In this document: piece by piece, positions 17,198 to 26,618 of the stretch
How positions within the stretch are numbered: position 1 is the first letter of the stretch
Layout of the letters: each line of letters opens with the position of its first letter
Source: Actinomycetota bacterium
GTDB lineage: Bacteria; Actinomycetota; Actinomycetes; S36-B12; GCA-2699445
DNA length: 62,746 bases
Direction: 5' to 3'
Assembly (NCBI GenBank): GCA_020438795.1
Contig: JAGQTY010000006.1
Span: 1-62,746, forward strand
Notes under the pieces: model-generated
Seen by the model: only the letters and a program-made list of their open reading frames with translations
What the model was told of the DNA's origin: nothing
The model's database searches: none
Made by a program: the position numbers and the translations under genes

Positions 17198-18703
17198 ATG
17201 GCCCACGGACCAACTCCGGGTGGTGGCGCTCCAGCCGGTCAGATCGACAGAAACTACCGCGCGGGCCGTGTCATCTGGCTCAGCATCGTGGCCGCCATGG
17301 GTGGCTTCCTCTTCGGCTTCGACTCCGCCGTCGTCAACGGCGCGGTGTCCGCGATCCAGAACAAGTTCGAGCTCTCCTCGAACTTCTGGAACGGCATCGG
17401 CATCGTGGTCGCCATCGCCCTGCTGGGTTCGGCCGTCGGCGCCTGGTTCGCAGGTAGCCTGGCCAGTAAGTTCGGCCGCAAGCGGGTCATGGTCGTGGCA
17501 GCTGTGCTGTTCATCATCGCCGCACTCGGCCAGGCGTTCCCGTTCGACGTCTGGGACCTGATGTTCTGGCGGTTCATCGGCGGCGCCGGTATCGGTATCG
17601 CTTCGGTGATCGCGCCGATGTACATCGCCGAGATCGCCCCGGCCCAGATGCGTGGCCGGCTCGGTTCGCTGCAGCAGCTCGCCATTGTGACCGGCATCTT
17701 CGCCACCGCGGTCAGCAACTACGTGATCCTGCAGCTCGCCACGAACAACGGCACCGTGACAGAGGGGGCCGTCACCGCCACCGGCGAACCGATCTACGCA
17801 CGCAACGAATGGCTCCTCGGGCTTGAGGCGTGGCAGTGGATGTTCCTGATCATGGTCATCCCCGCGATCGTCTACGGCATCCTGGCGCTGACCATCCCTG
17901 AGTCGCCCCGCTACTTGGTGTCGATCGGCAAGAGCAAGGAGGCCGAGGAGGTCCTCGAGACGGTCTTCACCGGATCGCAGAGCGAGAAGGTGGCCGAGAT
18001 CGAACAGTCCCTGGCCGGCGAGACGAAACCGAAGTTCTCGGACCTCAAGGGCGCCTCGCTGGGGCTGAAACCGATCGTCTGGGTCGGCATTCTGCTGAGC
18101 ATCTTCCAGCAGTTCGTCGGCATCAACGTCATCTTCTACTACTCGAACTCGATCTGGACCGCCGCGGGCTTCAGCGAGGACCAGGCCTTCCTGGTCACTC
18201 TGATCACCAACACCACGAACGTGGTGGTGACGTTCATCGCGATCGCCCTCGTGGACAAGATAGGCCGAAAACCACTGCTGCTCATCGGCTCGGCCGGTAT
18301 GGCCGTGAGCCTGCTGATCATGGCCATCGTGTTCGGCACGGCCCCGATCGTGGACGGGCAGCCGGTCCTCGAAGGACTGGCCAAACCCGGGGCGGTGATC
18401 TCGGCCAATGCCTATGTCGTCTTCTTCGGAGTCTCGTGGGGGCCCGTGGTCTGGGTCCTGCTCGGCGAGATGTTCCCGAACAAGATCCGTGCCGCTGCCC
18501 TGGCGGTGGCTGCCGCGGCCCAGTGGCTGGCCAACTTCGTGGTCACTGCGTTGTGGCCACAGATGGCCTCCTTCTCGCTGGCCTTCGGCTACGGTGTCTT
18601 CACCGTCATGGCGATCATCTCCTTCTTCTTCGTCCTGAAGTTCGTGAAGGAGACCAAGGGCAAGACGCTGGAGTCCATGGCCGAATCGATGGCTGCCGAC
18701 TGA
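17198..18703 (+). CDS. MFS sugar porter (XylE/GLUT-like)
   Basis: 501 residues, about 12 membrane helices. Family motifs are GGFLFGFDSAVVNGA in helix 1, GSLASKFGRKRVM after helix 2, RFIGGAGIGIASVIAPMYIAEIAP in helix 4, PESPRYLV at the central loop, QQFVGIN in helix 7, DKIGRKPLL, and the C-terminal ETKGKTLE. It should import a hexose or pentose by proton symport or facilitation; the substrate cannot be read. A good GAGGAGG site precedes ATG 17198. The insertion between helices 5 and 6 (residues about 180-205) is longer than in XylE. A perfect terminator lies just after it and isolates it from dop. Confidence 0.9.
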   Translation: MAHGPTPGGGAPAGQIDRNYRAGRVIWLSIVAAMGGFLFGFDSAVVNGAVSAIQNKFELSSNFWNGIGIVVAIALLGSAVGAWFAGSLASKFGRKRVMVVAAVLFIIAALGQAFPFDVWDLMFWRFIGGAGIGIASVIAPMYIAEIAPAQMRGRLGSLQQLAIVTGIFATAVSNYVILQLATNNGTVTEGAVTATGEPIYARNEWLLGLEAWQWMFLIMVIPAIVYGILALTIPESPRYLVSIGKSKEAEEVLETVFTGSQSEKVAEIEQSLAGETKPKFSDLKGASLGLKPIVWVGILLSIFQQFVGINVIFYYSNSIWTAAGFSEDQAFLVTLITNTTNVVVTFIAIALVDKIGRKPLLLIGSAGMAVSLLIMAIVFGTAPIVDGQPVLEGLAKPGAVISANAYVVFFGVSWGPVVWVLLGEMFPNKIRAAALAVAAAAQWLANFVVTALWPQMASFSLAFGYGVFTVMAIISFFFVLKFVKETKGKTLESMAESMAAD

Positions 18704-18752
18704 GCCAGCACTTCCGGTGCCGGGCGCAGTGCCCGGACACGGAAATGATCAT

Positions 18753-18787
18753 CCGAAAGGGCCGTCTGTCTTGGACGGCCCTTTCGG
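18753..18787 (+). terminator. Terminator between sugar porter and dop
   Basis: Perfect 14-bp stem CCGAAAGGGCCGTC with complement and TGTCTTG loop. It ends 2 nt before the -10 box of dop, so termination and re-initiation are back to back. Confidence 0.8.
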
Positions 18788-18789
18788 CG

Positions 18790-18795
18790 TAGTCT
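18790..18795 (+). promoter_or_regulatory. -10 box TAGTCT for leaderless dop
   Basis: TAGTCT, 6 nt spacer, ATG 18802. The region where a -35 would lie is inside the preceding terminator stem. Confidence 0.55.
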
Positions 18796-18801
18796 GCTGC
18801 T

Positions 18802-20313
18802 ATGACGGTGCATCGCGTGATGGGGATCGAGACCGAGTACGGCATCTCGGTGCCGGGCAAGCCCCACGTGAATTCGATGCTCGCCTCCTCTCAGGTGGTC
18901 AACGCCTACCCGACCCGCATCAACACCGGCGGGCGCACCCGGTGGGACTACGACGAGGAACAGCCGCTTCGCGACGCCCGCGGTTACGACATGACCCGGG
19001 CGGAGGCCGACCCGAGCCAGCTGACCGACGAGGACCTCGGCCTGGCCAACGTCATCCTGACCAACGGCGCCAGGCTGTACGTCGATCACGCACACCCCGA
19101 GTACTCCACACCGGAGGTCACCAACCCGTTCGATGCGATGCTCTGGGATGCCGCCGGCGAACGGGTCATGCGTCGGGCCACGGAGCTCGCCAGTGCGACT
19201 CCGGGCGGCTACCAGCTGCAGCTGTACAAGAACAACACCGACAACAAGGGCGCCTCATACGGCACACATGAGAATTATCTGATGTCACGCACAACGCCGT
19301 TCTCGAGCATCGTGCGGGGACTGACACCATTCTTCGTGACTCGGCAGATCATGACCGGCAGCGGGCGTGTGGGACTCGGTCAGGACGGCAGTTCGGCGGG
19401 TTTCCAGCTCTCCTCCCGAGCGGACTTCTTCGAGGTCGAGGTCGGGCTGGAGACCACGATCAAGCGGCCCATCATCAACACCCGCGACGAACCGCACGCG
19501 GACCCGGAGAAGTACCGCAGGCTCCATGTGATCGTCGGGGACGCCAACATGTCCCAGGTGGCCACCTATCTCAAGATGGGCACCACTGCACTCGTCCTCG
19601 CGCTGCTCGAGGCGGGACAGCTGCCGGAGGACTGGGTCCCGCGCGACCCTGTCGCCGAACTGCATGCCGTCTCCCACAACTGGCAGCTCGATCATCTGAT
19701 CACACTGGCGGACGGTCGCAAGCTGACCGCGATCCAGCTGCAATGGGACTACCACGACGCTGCGGCCAAGTTCGTCGACGATCGCTGGGGCAGTGATGTG
19801 GACGAGCAGACGCGCGACGTACTGGAGCGCTGGAGCGATGTCCTGGACCGGTTGGAGAACAACCCCACCTCGTTGGCGGACACACTCGACTGGGTAGCCA
19901 AGAAGAAGCTCCTTGACGGTTACCGGTCCAGGGACTCCCTGGACTGGAGTTCGCCCCGGCTGCAGCTCGTTGACCTCCAGTACTCCGACATCCGTGCCGA
20001 CAAGGGCCTCGCCCACCGCCTGGAACAACGGGGCAGTCTGGCGCGGCTGGTCGACGACAAGCGGATCGCCGCGGCGGAGCAGAGCCCACCCCGAGACACC
20101 CGTGCCTGGTTCCGCGGCAACTGCATCGCCCGGTTCGCGGATTCCATCGCTGCTGCCAGCTGGGACTCTGTGATCTTCGATCTCCCGGATCACAAGGCGC
20201 TGCAACGGGTCCCGACGATCGATCCCCTGCGTGGAACGGCGGAGCACGTGGGTGATCTGCTGGACCGGGTGGGCACCGCCGAGGAGCTCGTCCGGGTTCT
20301 GACCGCCAACTGA
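18802..20313 (+). CDS. dop: Depupylase/deamidase Dop
   Basis: 503 residues of the carboxylate-amine-ligase-like Dop/PafA family. The N-terminal GIETEYGIS carries the Mg/ATP-binding glutamates and VDHAHPEYSTPE the catalytic-region Asp. Dop is told apart from the PafA paralogue at 22410 by its extra N-terminal loop (about residues 45-80, RTRWDYDEEQPLRDARGYD), the Dop-loop, and by its greater length. It removes Pup from substrates. Because this Pup ends in Glu, deamidation is not needed and depupylation is the likely sole activity. Transcribed alone from a leaderless start. Confidence 0.95.
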   Translation: MTVHRVMGIETEYGISVPGKPHVNSMLASSQVVNAYPTRINTGGRTRWDYDEEQPLRDARGYDMTRAEADPSQLTDEDLGLANVILTNGARLYVDHAHPEYSTPEVTNPFDAMLWDAAGERVMRRATELASATPGGYQLQLYKNNTDNKGASYGTHENYLMSRTTPFSSIVRGLTPFFVTRQIMTGSGRVGLGQDGSSAGFQLSSRADFFEVEVGLETTIKRPIINTRDEPHADPEKYRRLHVIVGDANMSQVATYLKMGTTALVLALLEAGQLPEDWVPRDPVAELHAVSHNWQLDHLITLADGRKLTAIQLQWDYHDAAAKFVDDRWGSDVDEQTRDVLERWSDVLDRLENNPTSLADTLDWVAKKKLLDGYRSRDSLDWSSPRLQLVDLQYSDIRADKGLAHRLEQRGSLARLVDDKRIAAAEQSPPRDTRAWFRGNCIARFADSIAAASWDSVIFDLPDHKALQRVPTIDPLRGTAEHVGDLLDRVGTAEELVRVLTAN

Positions 20314-20504
20314 TCTGCAGCGGTGCAGGGTGAACAACGGTGCCCGGCGCTGATCCTCGCTCCGCGCGACCGGGCTCGATACCGCCCTGCCGCGGCACTG
20401 GCCCGGGCACGAATGCTGACCAATCGCCCACAGGAGACTTTTCGCCGGTAACGAATCTCGCCCCGATGCTGTCGCAGTCCGGGCGTGGGGACGGGCCCTA
20501 CCGA

Positions 20505-20510
20505 TAGGCT
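20505..20510 (+). promoter_or_regulatory. -10 box TAGGCT of the pup-prcB-prcA-pafA operon
   Basis: TAGGCT in the 262-nt gap after dop. The predicted start near 20517 gives a leader of about 59 nt ending in GGGAG before the pup ATG. Confidence 0.5.
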
Positions 20511-20575
20511 CTGAGATAGCACAGCCAGTTCGGTCCGGCCAGCCGGGTCCCCCTCTGGCGGAATCGGGAGCCACC

Positions 20576-20785
20576 ATGCCGACTCATGAACGACCCCACT
20601 CCAGCAAGTCGAAGAGCGCCTCGAGCGGCGCCGCCGATGATCAGGAGACCGAGGAGGTCGAGTCAGCCACTCGCAACGAGGAGCTCGACGCCGACGTCGA
20701 CGCACTGCTGGACGAGATCGACGACGTCCTGGAGGAGAACGCCGAGGAGTTCGTGAGGGGTTTCGTCCAGAAAGGCGGCGAGTGA
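20576..20785 (+). CDS. pup: Prokaryotic ubiquitin-like protein Pup
   Basis: 69 residues, disordered and acidic, with the conserved helical Mpa-binding stretch DADVDALLDEIDDVLEENAE and C-terminal FVRGFVQKGGE. It is ligated through its C-terminal glutamate to substrate lysines. The genome-encoded terminus is GGE, not GGQ, so the ligase can use it directly. GGGAG stands five bases before ATG. Only 3 nt separate it from prcB. Confidence 0.97.
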   Translation: MPTHERPHSSKSKSASSGAADDQETEEVESATRNEELDADVDALLDEIDDVLEENAEEFVRGFVQKGGE

Positions 20786-20788
20786 CCC

Positions 20789-21622
20789 GTGCTCAACGGA
20801 ACTGGAGGGATCCCGTCCGGATTCCTCGACACCTCCACTTCGTCTTTCACAGAGTTCCTGCAGCGCCACACCCCGCAACTCCTACCGGATGCGGTGACCG
20901 GGGCCACCAACGAGCAACTGGCGCCGCACGGCACCACCATCGTTGCGGTGACATTCGCCGACGGGGTCATCCTTGCCGGGGACCGACGGGCCACGATGGG
21001 CAATGTGATCGCCCAGCGAGACATCGAGAAGGTCTTCGCCGCCGATGATCACACGGGCGTCGGGATCGCCGGCAGCGCGGGCATCGCCGTGGAACTGGTG
21101 CGACTGTTCAGTGTCGAACTCGAGCACTACGAGAAGATCGAGGGAGCCGCGCTGTCGATCGAGGGCAAGGCGAACAGACTCTCGACCATGCTTCGCGGCA
21201 ACCTGGGCCTGGCCATGCAGGGCCTGGCTGCCGTGCCTCTGCTCGCCGGCTACGACGAGGTGCGCGGCTGTGGGCGGATCTTCAGCTACGACGTGACGGG
21301 GGGCCGGTACGAGGAGCACGACTTCCATTCCGTGGGATCGGGTTCCTACTTCGCCCGCGGTTCGCTGAAGAAGCTGCAGACGCCCGGGCAGGACGAACAG
21401 CGGGCGATCGAGGTCGTGCTGCAGGCGCTGTATGACGCCGCCGACGACGACTCGGCCACAGGCGGCCCGGACCTGACTCGTGGGATCTTCCCCGTGGTCG
21501 CCAGCATCACCGCGGCCGGATTCGCGAGGATCTCCGAGGAACGACTCGGCGAGGCGGTCCGGGAGATGTTCGACGAGAGAATGCAGCGGCCCGACGGCCC
21601 GCTCGCACCGGTGGGGGAGTGA
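20789..21622 (+). CDS. prcB: 20S proteasome beta subunit
   Basis: 277 residues. A propeptide of about 48 residues ends at HG; autocatalytic cleavage exposes the nucleophile Thr49 in TTIVAV. Family residues [15 protein letters not shown] and [13 protein letters not shown] follow. It forms the inner proteolytic rings of the bacterial proteasome. The GTG start lies 3 nt after the pup stop and the stop 3 nt before prcA, so expression is tightly coupled. Confidence 0.96.
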   Translation: MLNGTGGIPSGFLDTSTSSFTEFLQRHTPQLLPDAVTGATNEQLAPHGTTIVAVTFADGVILAGDRRATMGNVIAQRDIEKVFAADDHTGVGIAGSAGIAVELVRLFSVELEHYEKIEGAALSIEGKANRLSTMLRGNLGLAMQGLAAVPLLAGYDEVRGCGRIFSYDVTGGRYEEHDFHSVGSGSYFARGSLKKLQTPGQDEQRAIEVVLQALYDAADDDSATGGPDLTRGIFPVVASITAAGFARISEERLGEAVREMFDERMQRPDGPLAPVGE

Positions 21623-21625
21623 CCC

Positions 21626-22399
21626 ATGTCCATGCCCTTCTACGTCTCGCCCGAACAGATCATCAAGGATAAGGCAGACTTCGCCCGCAAGGGCATCGCG
21701 CGCGGTCGCAGCGTCATCGTCATGCAGTACGATTCGGGGATTCTGTTCGTCGCAGAGAATCCGTCGACTGCACTGCACAAGGTCGCCGAGATCTACGATC
21801 GCATCGGCTTCGCGGCGGTGGGCAAGTACAACGAGTTCGAGAGCCTGCGGGTGGCCGGGGTGCGGCTGGCGGACATGCGCGGCTACTCCTACGATCGCAG
21901 CGATGTCACCGGTCGTTCGCTGGCCAACGCCTACGCGACGACCCTGGGAACCATCTTCACCGAGACGCAGAAGCCCTACGAGGTCGAGATCGTTGTGGCG
22001 GAGGTCGGGGCCGACGAGTCCACGGACCAGCTGTACCGGCTCCGGTTCGACGGCTCGGTCGCTGATGAGCACCGCTTCGTGGCCATGGGAGGGTCCGCTG
22101 AGGACATCGAGGCCCAGCTCAGGCAGTCCTGGCAGGATGCCATCTCCCTCAAGCAGGCGCTGGCGATGAGTGTCGGGGCCCTTGCGGCGGGACACAACGG
22201 TGACGAGACCATCCCCGCCAACCAGCTCGAGGTCGCGGTGCTGGACAGGAACCGGCCCAGGCGTAAGTTCCGTCGACTCACTGCCGAGGAGCTCAGCGAC
22301 CTGCTCGGCAGTGAGGTCGGCAAGGACAGCGAGAACACCAGCGCCGAGGACGCCCCGGCGGAATCCGGTGGCGATGTCGGCGTGACAGACGCGGAGTGA
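21626..22399 (+). CDS. prcA: 20S proteasome alpha subunit
   Basis: 257 residues. The N-terminal [27 protein letters not shown] is the gating peptide and H0 helix of the alpha family. No catalytic Thr, as expected. The outer rings it forms dock Mpa through its C-terminal tail. The acidic Ser/Ala-rich end after residue 225 is not conserved. A ribosome site GGGGGAG lies before the ATG within the prcB 3' end. Confidence 0.96.
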   Translation: MSMPFYVSPEQIIKDKADFARKGIARGRSVIVMQYDSGILFVAENPSTALHKVAEIYDRIGFAAVGKYNEFESLRVAGVRLADMRGYSYDRSDVTGRSLANAYATTLGTIFTETQKPYEVEIVVAEVGADESTDQLYRLRFDGSVADEHRFVAMGGSAEDIEAQLRQSWQDAISLKQALAMSVGALAAGHNGDETIPANQLEVAVLDRNRPRRKFRRLTAEELSDLLGSEVGKDSENTSAEDAPAESGGDVGVTDAE

Positions 22400-22409
22400 T
22401 GGAGTCAGG

Positions 22410-23774
22410 ATGGACCGCCGTATCTATGGGATCGAGACCGAGTACGGTGTCACCTGCACGTTCAACGGACAGCGTCGGCTGAGCCCGGACGAGGTCGCCC
22501 GTTACCTGTTCCGCCGGGTGGTCTCCTGGGGCCGTTCATCGAACGTTTTCCTGCGCAATGGGTCGAGGCTCTATCTGGACGTGGGCAGCCATCCCGAGTA
22601 CGCGACAGCCGAATGCGACGACCTGCACACGCTGATCGTGCAGGACCGTGCGGGGGAGCGGATCCTCGAGGGCCTGCTGGTCGATGCCGAGCGGCGGCTG
22701 CGGGAGGAGGGGATCGCCGGTGAGATCTATCTGTTCAAGAACAACACAGACTCCGCCGGGAACTCCTACGGCTGCCACGAGAACTACCTCGTGGTGCGGG
22801 TCGGGGAGTTCGGCCGACTGGCCGAGGCCCTGTTGCCGTTCCTGATCAGCCGGCAGATCGTCGTGGGCGCCGGCAAGGTCCTGCAGACCCCCCGGGGTGC
22901 GGTGTTCGTGGTCTCACAACGCGCCGAACATGTCTGGGACGGGGTCTCGAGTGCCACGACCCGATCCCGCCCGATCATCAACACCCGTGACGAGCCGCAT
23001 GCCGATGCCGAACGCTTCCGCCGGCTGCACGTTATCGTCGGCGACTCGAACATGAGCGAGACCACCACCTTGCTCAAGGTTGGTGCCACTGATCTGGTGC
23101 TCCGCATGCTGGAGGCAGGCGGCGCCATCCGCGACATGACGCTGGAGAACCCGATCCGTGCCATTCGCGAGATGAGCCGTGACATCACCGGCAAGCAGAC
23201 CGTCACGCTGGCCAACGGACGCCAGATGTCGGCACTCGACATCCAGTGGGAGTACTTCGAACGGGTGGCGATGTTCGCCGAGGGCAGCGGGCTCAGTGAG
23301 GTTCCCGTGTACGCGCAGGTGCTCGACCTGTGGCAGCGGGCACTGCGAGCGGTCTCATCCCAGAACTACATGGAGGTCGAGACCGAGATCGACTGGATCA
23401 TGAAGTGGCGACTGCTCGAACGCTATATGGCCAAGCATGACATGGACCTGTCCGACCCGCGGATCGCGCAACTCGACCTCGCCTATCATGACATCTCCCG
23501 TGAACGTGGACTCTACTACCTGCTGGCCAGGGCGGGAATGGCCAAGAAGGTCGCCCAGGACGTCGAGGTGTTCGAGGCGAAGACCACCCCACCGCAGACC
23601 ACCCGTGCCAAGTTGCGCGGTGACTTCATCGCCAAAGCACAGGACCGCAGGCGGGACTACACCGTTGACTGGGTGCACCTCAAGCTGAACGACCAGGCGC
23701 AGCGTACCGTCCTGTGCAAAGACCCGTTCAAGAACGTCGACGACCGGGTCCAGCGGCTCATCGACAGTATGTGA
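22410..23774 (+). CDS. pafA: Pup-protein ligase PafA
   Basis: 454 residues. [10 protein letters not shown] carries the Mg/ATP-binding glutamates and [13 protein letters not shown] the catalytic Asp. The Dop-loop is absent, identifying this paralogue as the ligase that activates the C-terminal Glu of Pup with ATP and transfers it to a lysine. Last gene of the pup-prcB-prcA-pafA operon, 10 nt after prcA, with GGAGTCAGG upstream. Confidence 0.95.
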   Translation: MDRRIYGIETEYGVTCTFNGQRRLSPDEVARYLFRRVVSWGRSSNVFLRNGSRLYLDVGSHPEYATAECDDLHTLIVQDRAGERILEGLLVDAERRLREEGIAGEIYLFKNNTDSAGNSYGCHENYLVVRVGEFGRLAEALLPFLISRQIVVGAGKVLQTPRGAVFVVSQRAEHVWDGVSSATTRSRPIINTRDEPHADAERFRRLHVIVGDSNMSETTTLLKVGATDLVLRMLEAGGAIRDMTLENPIRAIREMSRDITGKQTVTLANGRQMSALDIQWEYFERVAMFAEGSGLSEVPVYAQVLDLWQRALRAVSSQNYMEVETEIDWIMKWRLLERYMAKHDMDLSDPRIAQLDLAYHDISRERGLYYLLARAGMAKKVAQDVEVFEAKTTPPQTTRAKLRGDFIAKAQDRRRDYTVDWVHLKLNDQAQRTVLCKDPFKNVDDRVQRLIDSM

Positions 23775-23867
23775 GCTCACGGCCTCCCAGCGCTCGCAGC
23801 TTCTGCAGGCAGGGTGTCGGGACCGTTGCGACACTGCGGAAATCCCACGAAATCCGGGCGGAACCTC

Positions 23868-23873
23868 TAGAGT
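23868..23873 (+). promoter_or_regulatory. -10 box TAGAGT for leaderless FKBP gene
   Basis: TAGAGT, 7 nt, GTG 23881. It indicates separate transcription from pafA. Confidence 0.55.
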
Positions 23874-23880
23874 CAGTCAC

Positions 23881-24420
23881 GTGCGTATGCGAGCTATTCT
23901 GATTTCGTTCCTTTCCGTCTTCGCCATCGCGGTGGCCGGGTGTTCCACGAACACCAATACTGCCGAGAGCCAGACGACCTCCGACGAGAGTTGCGCCTTC
24001 GATCAGTCGGTCCAGGGTGTCACCGCCGTTTCCAACGGTGAGAGTGCCCCGACCCTGACGGTCGCCAAGGACGCGGTCAAGCCGAAGGAACTCGAGATCA
24101 CCGACCTGTGCGCGGGTGAGGGAACAGAGGCCACCGTGAGCGACACGGTGACGGTTGACTATGTCGGCGTCGCCTACAACACCCAGCAGGAGTTCGACGC
24201 GTCCTACGATCGGGGCGAGCCGGCCACCTTCCCGTTGCAGCAGGTCATTCCCGGCTGGACCCAGGGCGTGGCGGGCATGAAGCCGGGCGGTGCGCGGCTG
24301 CTGCGGATACCGACTGATCTGGCCTACGGTTCGAGTCCTCCGAGCAAGGACGTGGAGGGTCCGCTGGCATTCATCGTGCAGCTGCGCTCGATCGATTCGG
24401 CCTCACCGTCGAGTTCCTGA
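23881..24420 (+). CDS. FKBP-type peptidyl-prolyl isomerase, lipoprotein
   Basis: 179 residues. Signal peptide with lipobox VAGC (Cys about residue 21), a 70-residue linker, then an FKBP domain with VTVDYVG, FDASYDRGEPATFPL, VIPGWTQGVAGMKPGG and RIPTDLAYG. The active-site aromatic pattern is mostly kept. It should catalyse proline isomerisation in exported proteins on the outer face of the membrane. FKBP genes next to pafA are common in actinobacteria, but a direct role in pupylation is not implied since this one is extracytoplasmic. Confidence 0.9.
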   Translation: MRMRAILISFLSVFAIAVAGCSTNTNTAESQTTSDESCAFDQSVQGVTAVSNGESAPTLTVAKDAVKPKELEITDLCAGEGTEATVSDTVTVDYVGVAYNTQQEFDASYDRGEPATFPLQQVIPGWTQGVAGMKPGGARLLRIPTDLAYGSSPPSKDVEGPLAFIVQLRSIDSASPSSS

Positions 24421-24436
24421 ACCGACCCCAGAATCA

Positions 24437-24478
24437 CACCGGAGGGTCGGCGCCCACACGGGCGCCGACCCTCCGGTG
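24437..24478 (+). terminator. Very strong terminator with T-run
   Basis: Perfect 19-bp stem CACCGGAGGGTCGGCGCCC and its complement, 4-nt loop ACAC, followed by CGTTTTCG. It closes the proteasome region. Confidence 0.88.
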
Positions 24479-24746
24479 CGTTTTCGGGTCCTACCCGCAG
24501 TTACTGAAGGTCGCGTGGGTAACCCTCAACCAAATGTCTACGTGCGGTAACCAGCAAGATACATAGGGCGAATCGGACGGCCCTTTTGTCCGGTTTGCGA
24601 GTCCAATTCCTCCCGTTCTGACTGAGGCGAACAACACGAACGGTCTAAACCGGACCCCCGTCAGGAGGCATCATTCAAGGATTTTCGGAATGCTTCCGAC
24701 TGTGGGAGTGATCCTGCTGAGCGAATGATGAAGGAAGGTGGGGGCG
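24479..24746 (+). promoter_or_regulatory. Intergenic region with paired GGTAACC boxes and alternative hairpins
   Basis: Between the FKBP terminator and the Zn-ribbon gene. Two copies of GGTAACC (24518-24524, 24546-24552) lie 28 bp apart, a plausible operator pair. GTCCGGTTT (24588-24596) can pair with AAACCGGAC (24647-24655), or its GTCC can pair with the nearer GGAC at 24575-24578 (loop GGCCCTTTT). The two folds exclude each other. A short frame MLPTVGVILLSE (24690-24728) precedes the Zn-ribbon start. All of this suggests leader regulation but none is proven. Confidence 0.3.
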
Positions 24747-25085
24747 ATGACTACCATCAAAGCCACATGCCCGACCTGCGGTGACGTCGATCTGAAGCCG
24801 CGAGACATCACCGTCGTAGTTGCCCCCGCCGCCGGTTGGGCCACCTACGCATTCGCCTGCCCCGCCTGCGAGGACCAGATCACCAAGACCGCCGATGACG
24901 AGGTCGTAACCCTGCTCAGGGGTGCGGGAGTGACGGTGGAGCGCGTGCACGTACCCGCAGAGGCTCTCGAACTGCACTTCGGCCCCAACATCAGTCACGA
25001 CGACCTCATCGATTTCGGCCTCGATCTCCAGGACACGGATTGCCTGGTGGCTCAGCTCACCAGAGAGGGCCTCACCGCCGACTGA
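24747..25085 (+). CDS. Small Zn-ribbon protein, unknown function
   Basis: 112 residues. Two cysteine pairs, CPTCG (about residue 9) and CPACE (about residue 40), form a probable zinc ribbon separated by a beta-rich segment. The remainder is an acidic alpha/beta tail with ISHDDLIDFGLDL. ATG 24747 is preferred over GTG 24738 because AAGGTGG is correctly spaced. I do not recognise a named family; similar short proteins occur in actinobacteria. It could be a transcription- or RNA-linked factor, but nothing here shows that. Confidence 0.65.
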   Translation: MTTIKATCPTCGDVDLKPRDITVVVAPAAGWATYAFACPACEDQITKTADDEVVTLLRGAGVTVERVHVPAEALELHFGPNISHDDLIDFGLDLQDTDCLVAQLTREGLTAD

Positions 25086-25199
25086 CCGTCAGTAGCGTAC
25101 GACCACACCCCGTCGGTCACTGCAATTGTGAGCCGGTCTCAAACTGTTGCAGCCGCAATCGTCGCCCGGTGCTGTCAGGTCCCCCGCCCGACAGGAGCG

Positions 25200-26438
25200 T
25201 CAGCCGGTCAGCCAGACACCGATCGTCCCCACAAGGACGATCGGGGGAGTCGCCAGCAGGCCGAACCACACGAAGGTGGCGGTGCGCGGTGGCTGCGCCT
25301 GATGGCGGCGGATCAGATGCAGCCACAGGACCGTCGCCAGGCTCCCGATCGGTGTGAGCATGGGGCCCGCGTTGACGCCCACCAGCACCGCCCCGAGCTG
25401 AGCGCCGATGGCGTCCGGGGCCAGGATCAGAAACGCAGGCAGGTTGTTCAGCAGGTTCGCCGCCAGGGTCGCCAGTCCTGCCGATCCCAGCAGCGGAGCC
25501 AGTTCGTCGCCGGCCAGCAGGGTCATCAGCCGGCCGACCTGGGTGCCCAAGCCGGAGTCGCGGGCCGCGGCGACGATCAGGAACAGCCCGATCACGAAGA
25601 AGAGCACCTGCCACGGAACTGTCCGTACGATGTTCCAGCCCGAACTGCCGCGTGCCAGGAATGCCACAGCCAGCACCAGGGCGGCTCCCAGTGCTATCCA
25701 CTCCACGCCCACACCGAGCAGCCCCGCCACGAAGAAGCCCGGTAGCATGATGATGCAAATGATCCCCGCGAGCCGCAGGAGTACGACATCGCTGGCGGGG
25801 GGCGGCTGCACCGCCGTGAAGCTGGTCGCGAGCCCCGAACGGAAGCGAATCCATAACAGGAGCCCCGTCACGGCCAGGACCAGGACCGCGGCGAGCCACA
25901 TCCGTGCGGTGTACTCGAAGAAGCTCATTCCGGTCAGTTCCACTGCCAGCAGGTTGGTCAGGTTCGAGACCGGGAACAGCAGGCTGCCACAGTTGGCGAC
26001 GTAGATGACAGTGAAGGCCAGGGGCAGCAACCGGACGCCCGGCATCCGGGCCAGATGCACGACGACCGGAGTCATGACGACCACAGCTCCGTCCAGGGAG
26101 AAGATCGAGGTGGCGAAGGCCGCGAGTGCGAATACCCAGAGGAACAGCCGGAGATTATGTCCTCTCGACCAGCGTGCGAGCACGAAGGCGGCACGCTCGA
26201 ACACCCCCGCGTGGCTGCTCAGCTCGGCCACGACCGACACTCCCACGAGGAACGCGAGAACCGGAGTGACCGCTGCCAGGGTGCTGCCCGCGTCGGCCAG
26301 ACTCAGCAGGCCACTGAGCAGCACGATCAGGGCGGCACCACAGGTCCACATCCAGTCCCTGGTCCCGAAGGGTCGCCACAGGACGCCGACGAGTGCGAGG
26401 ACCAGCACGGCGAGAGCTACGAACTCAGAGGCCGGCAC
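25200..26438 (-). CDS. ArsB/NhaD-superfamily (ion transporter) permease
   Basis: 412 residues, about 11 membrane helices. It has the fold and spacing of arsenite/citrate/sodium permeases: FLVGVSVVAELSSHAGVFERAAF, SIFSLDGAVVVMTPVV, and VANCGSLLFPVSNLTNLL in the first half, repeated by LLNNLPAFLILAP and GVNAGPMLTPIGSLATVLW in the second. The two SNLTNL/NNLP re-entrant motifs are typical. The substrate is unknown; no arsR or arsenate reductase lies nearby, so arsenite export is not supported by context. The GTG start is at 26438. Confidence 0.82.
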   Translation of the reverse strand: MPASEFVALAVLVLALVGVLWRPFGTRDWMWTCGAALIVLLSGLLSLADAGSTLAAVTPVLAFLVGVSVVAELSSHAGVFERAAFVLARWSRGHNLRLFLWVFALAAFATSIFSLDGAVVVMTPVVVHLARMPGVRLLPLAFTVIYVANCGSLLFPVSNLTNLLAVELTGMSFFEYTARMWLAAVLVLAVTGLLLWIRFRSGLATSFTAVQPPPASDVVLLRLAGIICIIMLPGFFVAGLLGVGVEWIALGAALVLAVAFLARGSSGWNIVRTVPWQVLFFVIGLFLIVAAARDSGLGTQVGRLMTLLAGDELAPLLGSAGLATLAANLLNNLPAFLILAPDAIGAQLGAVLVGVNAGPMLTPIGSLATVLWLHLIRRHQAQPPRTATFVWFGLLATPPIVLVGTIGVWLTG

Positions 26439-26541
26439 GGGTCCAATCGTGCCAGCCTCGGCGGCTCCGTTCGGTAAGGACCATCGACACGGCCCGCTGA
26501 CCGGGCTTGGCCAGTTGTCCGTGGGAATCCGTTTTGTCGGT

Positions 26542-26547
26542 TAGTCT
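26542..26547 (+). promoter_or_regulatory. -10 box TAGTCT upstream of tatA
   Basis: TAGTCT 71 nt before the tatA ATG. The permease on the other strand starts at 26438, so this is a divergent promoter region. Confidence 0.45.
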
Positions 26548-26618
26548 TGGGAGGACGTTCCGGTTTCGTGGTACCAGTCCGCGTCGCCGTACTCGACGTC
26601 AGGACAGGTGGGGAAAGC

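Noticed and set aside
25200..26438. Arsenite resistance locus
   Set aside because: The permease is of the ArsB/NhaD fold, but no arsR, arsC or arsenic-binding motif accompanies it.
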